Below are positions 52,603 to 62,305 of a stretch of 64,000 nucleotides of DNA, one piece after another. Made by a program: the position numbers and the translations under genes. Position 1 is the first letter of the stretch, and every line of letters starts with the position of its first letter. Below the pieces are notes generated by a model that saw nothing but the letters and a program-made list of their open reading frames with translations, ran no database searches and was not told the DNA's origin. The DNA comes from an uncultured Paracoccaceae bacterium. GTDB taxonomy: Bacteria; Pseudomonadota; Alphaproteobacteria; Rhodobacterales; Rhodobacteraceae. The DNA is taken from the NCBI GenBank assembly GCA_937920555.1, contig CAKZTM010000004.1:1-64000 (forward strand). The letters are read 5' to 3'.

Positions 52603-54819
52603 TTAAGCATCCGGTGCCAAAAGGCTGGCCTGAGCCGCCGCGAGCCGTGCAATCGGAACCCGAAACGGCGAACAGGATACATAATCAAAGCCTGCAATCT
52701 TGCAAAAACGAACGCTGGCCGGATCGCCCCCATGCTCACCGCAAAGGCCAAGCTCAATATCCGGATTAGCCTCACGACCGCGACTGGCAGCCATCAATAA
52801 CAATTCCCCGACGCCTTCAAGATCCAAGGCCAGAAAAGGATCTTCGGGATAGACACCGTTATTGACATATTCGCGCATGAACCGACCCGCATCATCGCGC
52901 GACAACCCGTAAGTCATCTGGGTCAAATCATTAGTGCCGAAGCTCAAAAAACTGGTGATGGCTGCAAGATCGCCTGCGCGAAGAGCCGCGCGCGGGGTCT
53001 CGACCATAACCCCCAAATGAAACTTCGGTAGAGCGCCGGTCTCGTCAAAAATCTGGGCTGCAACCGCCTCAATCCGGGATTTGACCAACTCAACCTCACG
53101 CTGCGCAGAAACAAGCGGGATCATAATCTCAGGTATCACTGTGTGGCCGGAGCTTTCGGACACAATCGCCGCCGCCTCGAATATCGCGCGGGACTGAACC
53201 TCGTAAATCTCCGGCATGGTAACCGCCAGCCTGACCCCGCGCATGCCAAGCATCGGGTTATATTCCCCCATCGCCTCAATCCGCGCTTTGACTGTGGCCA
53301 CTGACATATCCATCGATTTGGCCAAAGCCGCTATTTCGTCCACACCTTTGGGCAAAAACTCGTGAAGCGGTGGATCAAGCAACCGGATCGTCACCGGCGC
53401 CCCCTCCATCACCTCAAACAATTCAACAAAATTGCTCCGCTGCATGGGCAATAGCCGCGCCAAAGCAGCACTGCGCCGCGTGGCATCCTCCGCGAGTATC
53501 ATCTCGCGCATCACATTGATCCGGTCGCCCTCGTAAAACATGTGCTCGGTCCGGCACAGCCCGATCCCGTCCACCTTAAACCGCTTGGCCGTCAGGGCCT
53601 CCTGCAGGGTATCAGCATTGGCGCGCACACCAATGGCGCGGGTCTCATCCGCCCACCCCATCAACGTTGTGAACGCCTCCGATAGCGGTCGGTGGCTCAG
53701 CTTCAGCGCCCCGCGCATCACTTGCCCGTCACCGCCATTGAGCGTGATCAGATCGCCCTCACCCAATGTGCTGCCATCGGGCAAAGTGACCCTCCGCATA
53801 TCCGCATCTATCTTCAACTCGGACGCACCAACCACGCAAGGCACACCAATTCCTTGCGCAATAACAGCGGCATGGCTGGATGTGCCCCCCGTAGAGGTCA
53901 ACACGCCCGCCGCAGAATGCATACCGCGAATATCTTCCGGCGAGGTCTCATTGCGCACCAAAATGGCCGGTTGCCCCTGCGCCTTCGCGGTTTGCGCAGC
54001 CTCCGCCGTAAACACGATCCCGCCCTGAGCCGCCCCGGGACTTCCCCCGATGCCGCTTGCAATCACATCCACATCCCCACCGGGCTCGATTTGCGGATGA
54101 AGCTGCTCGGTCAGCCCGCGCGGATTGACCCGCAACAACGCATCCTCGCGCGACAACAGCCCGTGGCCAACCAGATCAACCACCACTTGCACTTCCGCAC
54201 GCGCCTTCCGTTTGGCCGGGAACAGCCCGATCAGCGTCAACCCGTCGCCCTCCCCGATGACCTCGATGGCCGGTGCATCGTGCAAAATGCTGCTGCCGTG
54301 ATCCAGACAGGCGCGAATATTGGGTGGAAAAGTCGTGCGCAACGAGACCCCCGATATCTCATCAACACTTTGAATATTCTGAACCGCTCCGTCGATCATC
54401 TCGTGGACGATCAGCCCAAGCCCCGCATTCTCCGGCGCGCCACTGGCCCGGCGCAAAATCAGCGCGGTAGGTCCAGTCCAGGCCTCGGCCATGGACACAA
54501 TCACCTCAAGAACGCTCTCCAGCCCCTGAACATCCGTAACCACGGCAGGCCCACCCCAAGCCGGGTCTTCGGGGCTGCCGCGCACGACCAAACGGGCCGC
54601 GCCCTTCAACGGGCCTAGGGCTTGGAGCACCCGCTCCCGAACCGCCTCAATCCCACTTTTCGAAATCTTATCAATGAGTTGAAAGGACAGCACAAAACCA
54701 TGGGGCACAGTTACACCCAATGACGACATGCCCGACAGACGTGCCGCGCGCGCGCCAAAATCAGACGCCACAAGAGGCGTTTTTGACCTCAAAGGTGCTA
54801 TGTCAGCCGTCTGGCCCAT
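52603..54819 (-). CDS. PPDK-like PEP-utilizing protein with shortened N-terminal domain
   Basis: 738 residues from the ATG at 54819; a longer frame overlaps glyS and was rejected, and an ATG at 54837 is close. C-terminal two thirds match pyruvate phosphate dikinase: phosphohistidine loop STGGTSSHAAVIAQGIGVPCVVG (His near 316), then the PEP barrel (GIGLCRTEHMFY, RLLDPPLHEFLPKG, EYNPMLGMRGVRL, FGTNDLTQMTYGLSRDD) and LGLCGEHGGDP with the catalytic Cys. The N-terminal ATP-grasp part has only about 310 residues before the His loop, about 140 fewer than PPDK, and its nucleotide motifs look eroded. It may have lost ATP/pyruvate chemistry. It follows glyS closely. Confidence 0.85.
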   Translation of the reverse strand: MGQTADIAPLRSKTPLVASDFGARAARLSGMSSLGVTVPHGFVLSFQLIDKISKSGIEAVRERVLQALGPLKGAARLVVRGSPEDPAWGGPAVVTDVQGLESVLEVIVSMAEAWTGPTALILRRASGAPENAGLGLIVHEMIDGAVQNIQSVDEISGVSLRTTFPPNIRACLDHGSSILHDAPAIEVIGEGDGLTLIGLFPAKRKARAEVQVVVDLVGHGLLSREDALLRVNPRGLTEQLHPQIEPGGDVDVIASGIGGSPGAAQGGIVFTAEAAQTAKAQGQPAILVRNETSPEDIRGMHSAAGVLTSTGGTSSHAAVIAQGIGVPCVVGASELKIDADMRRVTLPDGSTLGEGDLITLNGGDGQVMRGALKLSHRPLSEAFTTLMGWADETRAIGVRANADTLQEALTAKRFKVDGIGLCRTEHMFYEGDRINVMREMILAEDATRRSAALARLLPMQRSNFVELFEVMEGAPVTIRLLDPPLHEFLPKGVDEIAALAKSMDMSVATVKARIEAMGEYNPMLGMRGVRLAVTMPEIYEVQSRAIFEAAAIVSESSGHTVIPEIMIPLVSAQREVELVKSRIEAVAAQIFDETGALPKFHLGVMVETPRAALRAGDLAAITSFLSFGTNDLTQMTYGLSRDDAGRFMREYVNNGVYPEDPFLALDLEGVGELLLMAASRGREANPDIELGLCGEHGGDPASVRFCKIAGFDYVSCSPFRVPIARLAAAQASLLAPDA

Positions 54820-54902
54820 GTTATCTCGCTGTCCCATGCGTTGCAGCGCAACATAACTGAGATCGACAACGGAGCAAGCATCAACAAAGCTTAGCGCTAA
54901 AT

Positions 54903-56927
54903 TTAACCGTCCAAAGCGGAAAACGCCGCGACGCTGTTCATCACCGTTCGAATTCTGTTGAGCAAACACAAGCGATTACGGCGCACCACGTCATTCTTGG
55001 TATTCACCTGAACAGCTTCAAAAAACGCGTCAATGGGCGCCCGAAGGGATGCCATCACGCCCATGGCCTTGGCGAAATCCTCATCAGACACCGCCTTGGA
55101 AATATCCGGCTGCGCCTTATCCAGTGCGGCAAAAAGCGCCTTCTCAGAAGCCTCTTCCGCAAACTTTGGATCAGGATCCAGCGAATATTCAATCCCGTCC
55201 TTTTTCTCTTCCGCCGCCAAAATATTGTTGGCCCGTTTGAACCCTTGCAGCAGGTTCTCCCCATCCTCGGTATCAAGGAAATCTTGCAGCGCCCGCGTGC
55301 GTTTCACCAGCAATGTCAAATCATCAGAGCCGGGCATAGCGATGGAGGCATCAATCACGTCGTGACGGACGCCTTGGTCGCGAAGATAGACTTTGAGACG
55401 GTCGTGGATGAACGCGAGGAGATCGCCATCCGCGGCAGACATCCTGATATCATTCTCCAGCACAATCCGAATGACACCCAACGCCGCACGGCGTAGCGCA
55501 AACGGATCTTTGCTCCCGGTGGGCTTCTCATCAATCGCCCAAAAACCGGTCAAAGTGTCGATCTTATCGGCCAAAGCCACCGCCACTGACAACGGCTCGC
55601 TGGGCACATCATCGGACGGACCCAACGGCGCGTAATGCAGCTCTGCCACATCGGCCACCGCGTCAGGCAAACCAGATGCTTTAGCGTAATACTTTCCCAT
55701 CACCCCTTGCAGCTCTGGGAACTCGTAGACCATCTCAGAACTTAGATCAGCCTTGGCGATCCGCGCTGCTTTTTCCGCCAAATCGGGATCGGCCCCAACT
55801 TTCGGCGCAATCTCACGGGCCAAAGCCGCAATTCGGTCAATTCGTTCCTTTTGGGTGCCCAGTTTGTTGTGAAACGTCACATTCCCCAGCTTGTCAACCC
55901 ATGCTTCCATGCCGTCTTTGGCGACCCGCAGGTCGTTTTCCCAAAAGAACTTTGCATCCGACAGGCGCGCGGCCAGAACCTTGGAGTTTCCAGCCAAAAT
56001 GGTTGCCCCATTATCGGCCGTTTCCCGGTTGGCTACGGTCACATATTTCTCAATACGGGCCGTCTTTGGATTGCGCACTGAGAAGAATTTCTGGTGCTCC
56101 CGCATGGACGTTTGCAGCACTTCTGGCGGCAACTCAAGGAAGTCCGCGCCGATCTCGCCCATCAGCACAACCGGCCATTCCACGAGCCCTGAAACCTCCG
56201 CCAAGAGCGCTTTATCTTCAACCAATTCAAGTCCTTGTGCGAACGCGATCTGCTCTGCATCATTCCAGATCTGTTCTGCCCGCTCATCGCTGCGAAGAAC
56301 CACATGAGCGCGTTTCAGCTTGGCCTCATAGTCCTCAAAATCCGTGACAGCAAATTGCGCAGGCGCCATGAACCGGTGGCCGAAAGTCGTATCGCCCGCG
56401 GTAATTCCATCAACTTCAAAGGGCACAATCACCGCCCCGGCCTCATCGCTCAAAATGGTCAGGATCGCGTGCAAAGGCCGCACCCATTTCAAACTTCCAG
56501 TCCCCCAGCGCATCGACTTTGGCCAAGGAAAATTGCGTATAGTTGAATCTAGAACTTCCGCTATGATGCCAGCTGCCGGACGCCCTTCCTGAACGATCTT
56601 TGCGAAATAAACTTGACCCTTTTTGTCGTCGCGAACCTCAAGATCGTCGCGCGTTAAACCAACGCCACGCAAAAATCCTTCCAAAGCCTTCTCAGGCGCG
56701 TCAACCCGCGGTCCTTTACGCTCCTCAACAGTGCGAGGCGCTTCTGCCAGCAATCCATCAATCGCCAATGTAAGCCTGCGCGGCGTGGCAAAAGCCGCCG
56801 CTCCGCCATAGGTCAGACCCGCCTCAACAAGTCCATCCGTCACCATCTTGCGAAGGTCGTCTGCAGCCTTTCGCTGCATACGCGCGGGGATTTCCTCGGA
56901 AAATAATTCAATAAGAAGATCAGGCAT
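54903..56927 (-). CDS. glyS: Glycyl-tRNA synthetase beta subunit
   Basis: 674 residues, normal for the heterotetrameric enzyme. N-terminus LLIELFSEEIPARMQRKAADDL, SMRWGTGSLKWVRPLHAIL near 140, and TVTF-type middle with VTFHNKLGTQKERI; DALR-type anticodon region at the end. Follows the DUF6446 gene by 5 bases in a glyQ-DUF6446-glyS-PPDK-like operon. Confidence 0.96.
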   Translation of the reverse strand: MPDLLIELFSEEIPARMQRKAADDLRKMVTDGLVEAGLTYGGAAAFATPRRLTLAIDGLLAEAPRTVEERKGPRVDAPEKALEGFLRGVGLTRDDLEVRDDKKGQVYFAKIVQEGRPAAGIIAEVLDSTIRNFPWPKSMRWGTGSLKWVRPLHAILTILSDEAGAVIVPFEVDGITAGDTTFGHRFMAPAQFAVTDFEDYEAKLKRAHVVLRSDERAEQIWNDAEQIAFAQGLELVEDKALLAEVSGLVEWPVVLMGEIGADFLELPPEVLQTSMREHQKFFSVRNPKTARIEKYVTVANRETADNGATILAGNSKVLAARLSDAKFFWENDLRVAKDGMEAWVDKLGNVTFHNKLGTQKERIDRIAALAREIAPKVGADPDLAEKAARIAKADLSSEMVYEFPELQGVMGKYYAKASGLPDAVADVAELHYAPLGPSDDVPSEPLSVAVALADKIDTLTGFWAIDEKPTGSKDPFALRRAALGVIRIVLENDIRMSAADGDLLAFIHDRLKVYLRDQGVRHDVIDASIAMPGSDDLTLLVKRTRALQDFLDTEDGENLLQGFKRANNILAAEEKKDGIEYSLDPDPKFAEEASEKALFAALDKAQPDISKAVSDEDFAKAMGVMASLRAPIDAFFEAVQVNTKNDVVRRNRLCLLNRIRTVMNSVAAFSALDG

Positions 56928-56932
56928 TTAAC

Positions 56933-57445
56933 TCAACTTTCAGGTGCGGGTGGACAGCCTTCAGGCAGTGTATCTCCAGCAAAAGAGGCCTCACCACACG
57001 CGTTTATTTGGCGCCACATAAACGCGCGCCCATCCTCATAATGTGCCACGTAGCGCGAGAACCCGTAAACCTCATTTTCCGCAACAAGTATCGCGGTGGC
57101 CTTCTCATTGAGAATGTCGAGTGTAATTTGTTTAGCGTCAAAGCAATCAAACCAACTTGGGGCCACCAAAGGCTCTGCCACATCGCGAAACTCGACCGAC
57201 GGCGCATAATCCCAATCGACCTCGAAACAGGCACGCAGTTTCAAAGGCGACGTATCCGCATTGATCCCGCGATAGTTCGACACCGGCCAAGGATCACCAT
57301 AGGCCGTGATTTCCGCCACGTCGGTCTCTTCTTCGTAATAGGCGCGGGTCTGGTAGTACCAAAGAGCGATCCCGAATATCACACAAAAGGTCAGTAGACC
57401 CTTCATCAACAACTTACCGCTCGTTCCTTTTCTGCGTCGTTTCAT
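56933..57445 (-). CDS. DUF6446-like membrane-anchored protein
   Basis: 170 residues from the ATG at 57445, which overlaps the glyQ stop (ATGA). One N-terminal helix ([20 protein letters not shown]), then a periplasmic-looking domain with four Cys ([34 protein letters not shown]) that could pair. Sits between glyQ and glyS, as in many Rhodobacterales (from memory). Function unknown. Confidence 0.8.
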   Translation of the reverse strand: MKRRRKGTSGKLLMKGLLTFCVIFGIALWYYQTRAYYEEETDVAEITAYGDPWPVSNYRGINADTSPLKLRACFEVDWDYAPSVEFRDVAEPLVAPSWFDCFDAKQITLDILNEKATAILVAENEVYGFSRYVAHYEDGRAFMWRQINACGEASFAGDTLPEGCPPAPES

Positions 57446-58374
57446 GCGGCTTGCCCTCCGGCTTCGGTTTGCACAAAGGCATCGGCACATAGTTTTGCAA
57501 GTGCGCGAACGCGCCCGATATAGGCCTGCCGTTCAGTCACGGAAATCACGCCGCGCGCATCCAGCAGGTTAAACACGTGGCTCGCTTTGATACACTGATC
57601 ATAAGCCGGGTGGGCCATAATGATCCGCTTGCCCGTCTTTGGGTCTTCGCTGGGCGCATCAAGGATGCGCTGGCATTCGGCCTCCGCGTCTTTGAAATGT
57701 TGGAGCAATGTGTCCGTGTCGGCCACATCGAAATTCCAGCGCGAATATTCCTGTTCGGTCTGTTTGAAGACATCGCCATAGCTGAGCGGAATGGGCGATT
57801 GCGGGTCATTGAAGGGCATGTCCATGACGTGATCCACGCCAAGAATATAAATCGCCAGACGCTCAAGACCGTAGGTCAACTCACCGGAAACCGGCTTGCA
57901 GTCATGGCCGCCAACCTGCTGGAAATAGGTAAACTGAGAGACTTCCATGCCATCGCACCAGACCTCCCAACCAAGGCCCCATGCCCCAAGCGTCGGGCTT
58001 TCCCAATCATCCTCCACAAAGCGGATATCATGGATTTCTGCATCAATTCCAATAGCTTGCAACGAACCCAAGTAAAGATCCTGCAAATCCGGCGGCGACG
58101 GCTTGATGAGCACCTGATACTGATAATAGTGCTGAAGACGGTTCGGGTTTTCGCCGTAGCGACCATCTGTGGGCCGCCGCGAGGGCTGCACATAGGCCGC
58201 GGCCCAGTGATTGGAACCAAGTGCACGCAGCGTGGTTGCGGGGTGAAATGTGCCCGCGCCAACCTCCATGTCATAGGGCTGCAAAATAGCGCACCCCCTT
58301 GAAGACCAATAGTTTTGCAGCCTCAGGATGATCTCCTGAAATGACTTTGGTTTTGAGGTCTCTGAGCCGGTCAT
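57442..58374 (-). CDS. glyQ: Glycyl-tRNA synthetase alpha subunit
   Basis: 310 residues. [42 protein letters not shown] at the N-terminus and [28 protein letters not shown] near 80 are the class II synthetase signature of GlyQ. A CTAG dyad lies 107 bases upstream of the start (58482-58505). Confidence 0.97.
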   Translation of the reverse strand: MTGSETSKPKSFQEIILRLQNYWSSRGCAILQPYDMEVGAGTFHPATTLRALGSNHWAAAYVQPSRRPTDGRYGENPNRLQHYYQYQVLIKPSPPDLQDLYLGSLQAIGIDAEIHDIRFVEDDWESPTLGAWGLGWEVWCDGMEVSQFTYFQQVGGHDCKPVSGELTYGLERLAIYILGVDHVMDMPFNDPQSPIPLSYGDVFKQTEQEYSRWNFDVADTDTLLQHFKDAEAECQRILDAPSEDPKTGKRIIMAHPAYDQCIKASHVFNLLDARGVISVTERQAYIGRVRALAKLCADAFVQTEAGGQAA

Positions 58375-58481
58375 GGGCGCGCAATCTTTGTGCTGGGTAC
58401 GTTTGCGCTCTCATTAGGCAATGGGCGGCTTGGGGTCAACTTGGGATCGCGGTACGAGCTGCCTCAAAAGGTTAACGTCAT

Positions 58482-58505
58482 TTCTACTTTTCTAGAACAG
58501 TAGTG
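58482..58505. promoter_or_regulatory. CTAG-centred dyad, copy 7 (upstream of glyQ)
   Basis: TTCTACT left arm with a TTCTAGAA centre, as in the perfect copy at 9694-9717; the right arm is degenerate (CAGTAGTG instead of AAGTAGAA). 107 bases before glyQ. Confidence 0.45.
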
Positions 58506-58558
58506 CTCAAAGCCGTGCTGGGAAACGGCCAGCCCTGCTGGCAAGCCCACCCCCAGCG

Positions 58559-59563
58559 TCACCCCAGAATTTCGGAGATGCGCACGACCCGCTCCTCATC
58601 CACCGACTTGACCGCTGCCTCAGCCAGAGCAAGTGCGCGCAAACCATCATCGCCCGTTGTCGGCGGGACCGATCCGCTCTCAACCGCATGCACAAAGGCC
58701 GCAATTTCGGCCGCATAGGCATCCCGGTAACGGGTCATGAAGAAGTCCTGCAAAGGCGCGCGCCGAAAGCCATGCGCATCGGCTATCTCCACACGATTTG
58801 TATGGTGATTGTGAGCCGAGGCCGACCCGCCCGAGCCATGCACTTCGATCCGTTGATCATAGCCGTAAGTGGCGCGCCTTGTGTTGGTGATGGTGGCCTG
58901 ACGACCCGAAGCGGTCCGCAAAATCACATTCGCACTGTCATAATCCCCAAGCCTACCGATCTCAGGATCAGTCAGCACAGACGCGGCCGCCATCACGGTT
59001 TCAACCTCTTCGCCAAGCATCCAGCGGGCCACATCAAAGTCATGGATTGTCATGTCGCGAAAAATACCGCCCGAGCGCTTGATGTAATCGCCCGGTGGTG
59101 CGCCAGGATCGCGCGACGTCAGCGTGACCATCTCCACATCACCAATGGCCCCTTCATCAATGGCCGCCCGGAGCGCTTGAAAATCAGGATCAAACCGGCG
59201 CTGAAAACCGACCATCAAAGTGCCCTTGGTCTGAGCCACCACACCCAAACACGCTTTGACACGGGCCAGATCAAGGTCCACTGGCTTTTCGCAAAACACC
59301 GCTTTTCCGGCACGGCAAAACTGCTCAATCAGGTCAGCATGGGTGTCTGTGGGGGTGCAGATGATCACCGCATCAATATCGCCCGACGCGGCAATCTCAT
59401 CAATCGTGCGGATATCGCACCCATGTTCGGCCTGCATCGCTTTGGCAGCGGCCTCGACGGGCTCGGCCACGGCAATCAGTTCAGCACCTTTCACATCGGC
59501 AATCGCCGACCCGTGCACCTGCCCGATCCGGCCTGCACCAAGAACGCCCATTCGTACCGTCAT
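58559..59563 (-). CDS. Gfo/Idh/MocA oxidoreductase, inositol 2-dehydrogenase-like
   Basis: 334 residues. N-terminal Rossmann loop GVLGAGRIGQVHGSAIADV; EKP motif AVFCEKPVDLDLARV near 96, which carries the catalytic Lys; GGIFRDMTIHDFDVARWMLGEE near 165 with His/Asp of the active site. Fits myo-inositol 2-dehydrogenase (IolG) or another NAD-linked sugar dehydrogenase. Part of the operon from the TIM-barrel gene to here. Inositol as substrate is inferred from the neighbours. Confidence 0.85.
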   Translation of the reverse strand: MTVRMGVLGAGRIGQVHGSAIADVKGAELIAVAEPVEAAAKAMQAEHGCDIRTIDEIAASGDIDAVIICTPTDTHADLIEQFCRAGKAVFCEKPVDLDLARVKACLGVVAQTKGTLMVGFQRRFDPDFQALRAAIDEGAIGDVEMVTLTSRDPGAPPGDYIKRSGGIFRDMTIHDFDVARWMLGEEVETVMAAASVLTDPEIGRLGDYDSANVILRTASGRQATITNTRRATYGYDQRIEVHGSGGSASAHNHHTNRVEIADAHGFRRAPLQDFFMTRYRDAYAAEIAAFVHAVESGSVPPTTGDDGLRALALAEAAVKSVDEERVVRISEILG

Positions 59564-59572
59564 CCGCTTTTC

Positions 59573-60364
59573 CTAGTTATCGTTGGTGTCTGGATAGGCC
59601 CCGACCACCTGTTGATCGAAATCGATAATCGAACCGGTCACGACACCCGATTGGGGACCAAGCAAAAAGGCGGTCAGAGCCGCTACCTCCTCCGGCTTCA
59701 CCAGCTTTCCGAAGGGCATGTTGTCCTCCGCATCCTTGATCCAGCCTGCGGGACGATCATGGGACGCTCTTTGCCGGTCATCTTCGCCGGGTGTGTCCAT
59801 CCAACCGACATTGATGCCGTTTACCCGAATGTGATGCTTGGCCAAAGTGTTGGCGGAGTTCTTGGTCGTGTAAAGCAGTGCGGCCTTGGACGCCCCATAG
59901 GGTGCCAAGAAAGGCAACCCGCCATGAACCACAATGGACAAGATATTAACCGCAGCGGCTTCATATTTCTTCTCAATGGCCAGCTGCGCAAAACGTTGCA
60001 GGGCAAAGAACGGCCCCTTGCTGTTGGTGTCATGTATCCGGTCCCAGTGATCCGGAGAGGTATCAAGGATCGAGCCGCGCTCAGTATTGCCCGCCGCATT
60101 CACAAGTGCGGTAACCGACCCCATACGCGCAGCCGCATCGTTGACCATCGCAATGGCGGCCTCCGTATCGCTCATGTCAGTCTGGATAAAACTAGCCTCA
60201 ACACCATCTTTGCTGAGCGCCTCGGCGGTCGCTTCACCCGCTGGATTAATGTCGGTCAGAACCAGTTTTGAACAGCCTTGCCCGATCAGCTCTTTGGCGA
60301 TTGCAAGGCCAAGACCCTGCGCTGCACCTGTGATGAGCGCAGTCGTCTCAGTGTGAAATTGCAT
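59573..60364 (-). CDS. Short-chain dehydrogenase/reductase
   Basis: 263 residues of the classical SDR type. Cofactor motif ALITGAAQGLGLAIAKEL (TGxxxGxG) at the N-terminus, NAAGN near 88, and the catalytic Tyr-Lys pair in APYGASKAALLYT near 157. Overlaps the ABC ATPase stop by one base. Probably oxidises a polyol or sugar taken up by the adjacent transporter. Confidence 0.88.
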   Translation of the reverse strand: MQFHTETTALITGAAQGLGLAIAKELIGQGCSKLVLTDINPAGEATAEALSKDGVEASFIQTDMSDTEAAIAMVNDAAARMGSVTALVNAAGNTERGSILDTSPDHWDRIHDTNSKGPFFALQRFAQLAIEKKYEAAAVNILSIVVHGGLPFLAPYGASKAALLYTTKNSANTLAKHHIRVNGINVGWMDTPGEDDRQRASHDRPAGWIKDAEDNMPFGKLVKPEEVAALTAFLLGPQSGVVTGSIIDFDQQVVGAYPDTNDN

Positions 60365-61140
60365 CAGGCAGCACCCTCGAATTCAGCACCGGTTTTCGCA
60401 CCTGTAATATAGGCGACGATATCTTGGCCGTCAGTTTCCTCTTTCTTGAGGTCCGCCACCATGCGCCCGCGCCGGAACACAACAATACGATCCACCAAAT
60501 CCATCACCTGCCTCATGTTATGAGACACCAGAATGAGCGGTTCGCCATCCTCTTTCAAGGTGCGGATGATGTTTTCCACCTGCGCTGTTTCCTGAACGCC
60601 CAAGGCCGCCGTCGGCTCATCCATGATCGTCAGTTTCGAGTGAAACGTTGCCGTGCGGGCAATAGCCACGCATTGGCGCTGTCCCCCGGACATGTTCTGG
60701 ATCGTGTTGCGGATGTTGGGGATTTTCACACCGGTTTTGTTCAAACCGTCGATAGTATCCTGACGCATGGCCTTATAATCAAGTAGCCGGAACGGTCCCA
60801 ACCAGTTCAGCTTGGTTTTTTCGCGCCCCAGAAAAAGATTATCCGGAACATCCAGATGATCAGCAAGGGCAAGGGTCTGAAACACCGTCTCAATCCCCGC
60901 CTCACGCGCATCCAAGGGCCCTGCAAAATGCACGGGCTTGCCATCAAAGATGACCTCGCCGCGTGTGCGTTGCTCCACGCCAGTGATTTGCCGGACAAAG
61001 GTGGATTTACCAGCCCCGTTGTCGCCCATAATGGCCACATGCTCACCTTTGCGCAGCGTGAAATTCGCGCCCTCAAGCGCATGCACACCGCCGTAATGCT
61101 TGGTCAGGTCGCGGGTCTCAAGAACGATATCGTCACTCAT
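60364..61140 (-). CDS. Sugar ABC transporter ATPase, single-domain
   Basis: 258 residues with one ATPase cassette, half the size of two-domain ribose-type ATPases. Walker A GDNGAGKST near 38, signature NMSGGQRQCVAIAR near 148, Walker B LTIMDEPTAALG. This one-domain form occurs in FrcA-like fructose/inositol systems. Works with the permease 13 bases upstream. Confidence 0.9.
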   Translation of the reverse strand: MSDDIVLETRDLTKHYGGVHALEGANFTLRKGEHVAIMGDNGAGKSTFVRQITGVEQRTRGEVIFDGKPVHFAGPLDAREAGIETVFQTLALADHLDVPDNLFLGREKTKLNWLGPFRLLDYKAMRQDTIDGLNKTGVKIPNIRNTIQNMSGGQRQCVAIARTATFHSKLTIMDEPTAALGVQETAQVENIIRTLKEDGEPLILVSHNMRQVMDLVDRIVVFRRGRMVADLKKEETDGQDIVAYITGAKTGAEFEGAA

Positions 61141-61153
61141 GGCTTTGCCCTCC

Positions 61154-62227
61154 TCAAGCTTTGTTGCGTTGTCGGTACTGGTCCAGAATGACCGCCGCGA
61201 TAATAATCCCGCCCATGGCCATCAACTGATAGGAACCATCAAGCTTGATATAGGTAAAGCCTGACCGGATGACGCCCAGAACCATGGCCCCCAAAACCGT
61301 ACCGATGATGGAGCCGCGACCACCTTGCAGGGAAATCCCGCCAATCACCGCCATGGCGATGGCAAATAGCTCGTAGAACTCGCCCATGCCCGCCTGCGCG
61401 GTGACAGCCTTTGAGCTCAACACGATCCCCGCAAACGCCGCCAGCATCGCGGCAATGGTGTAGACCATCACCTTGTGGCGGCGCACATTGATCCCGGACA
61501 TGCGGGCCGCTTCCTCGTTCGAGCCGATGGCATAAGTGTGCTTGCCGTAAACCGTGTAGCTCATGATCAGCTGAAAGATGATCGCGAGAATGATGAACCA
61601 CACGACCGGCATCATGCCCGACCCGATCCAAGCGTAGCTCTCTGTGGGGAAGGAAATCGGGTTCCCGCCCGACCACCAAAGTGCGATGCCACGGCAGATC
61701 AGGAACATGCCCAGCGTGGCGATGAAAGGTGGAATGCGGAAATAGGCGATGAACGTGCCGTTGATGGCACCGATACAGGCCCCGAAGGCCAAACCGATCA
61801 CCACCGGCACGATCACCGGCAAATCCATAGCCCATGTCCCGAAAAGCGCTTTGGGGTTGGGAAAGCCGTTGACCAGTTCGGTCTGCCCGAAGCTCATGGC
61901 GATCATCGCCGTGGCCGCGACCAGCGGGCCGGAGCTTAGATCAATTCCGGCGGTGATAATCACCTGCGTCACACCAAGGGCGATGATGCCGATAATAGCC
62001 ACTTGCAAAATGATGATCTGCAAGCGGGCTTCGTTGAAAATACTGTCAAAGCGGTCTTTTGTATCAAACAAAAAACTTTGCCCGTTCATGTAAGGCGCGA
62101 CTTGGCCGATGATCTCGAAAATAGCAATGATGATGACCAGAGCTAGAAGAATGTTCAGCTCGTTGGGCCATGATCTTTTGGATTTATCGAACGTCAGGCC
62201 GCCGGTTCCGTGGCTTGTGTCTGCCAT
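61154..62227 (-). CDS. Sugar ABC transporter permease
   Basis: 357 residues with eight to ten helices. The EAA-like ATPase contact region and family patterns are visible: GVTQVIITAGIDLSSGPLVAATAM near 105, GRGSIIGTVLGAMVLGVIRSGF near 310. Ribose/fructose/inositol class of permeases. Confidence 0.9.
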   Translation of the reverse strand: MADTSHGTGGLTFDKSKRSWPNELNILLALVIIIAIFEIIGQVAPYMNGQSFLFDTKDRFDSIFNEARLQIIILQVAIIGIIALGVTQVIITAGIDLSSGPLVAATAMIAMSFGQTELVNGFPNPKALFGTWAMDLPVIVPVVIGLAFGACIGAINGTFIAYFRIPPFIATLGMFLICRGIALWWSGGNPISFPTESYAWIGSGMMPVVWFIILAIIFQLIMSYTVYGKHTYAIGSNEEAARMSGINVRRHKVMVYTIAAMLAAFAGIVLSSKAVTAQAGMGEFYELFAIAMAVIGGISLQGGRGSIIGTVLGAMVLGVIRSGFTYIKLDGSYQLMAMGGIIIAAVILDQYRQRNKA

Positions 62228-62257
62228 GCTCGCCTCTCCTGTTGGGCGGAATTATGA

Positions 62258-62283
62258 GGGGCGGCACACATACGCGCCGCCCC
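62258..62283 (-). other. Strong intercistronic hairpin between binding-protein and permease genes
   Basis: Perfect 8-base GC stem GGGGCGGC / GCCGCCCC, loop of 10, 22 bases after the stop of the binding-protein gene. No T-run. Such hairpins protect the upstream message so that the binding protein is made in excess. Confidence 0.6.
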
Positions 62284-62305
62284 AAATCAAAGGGGTTAAA
62301 AACCC

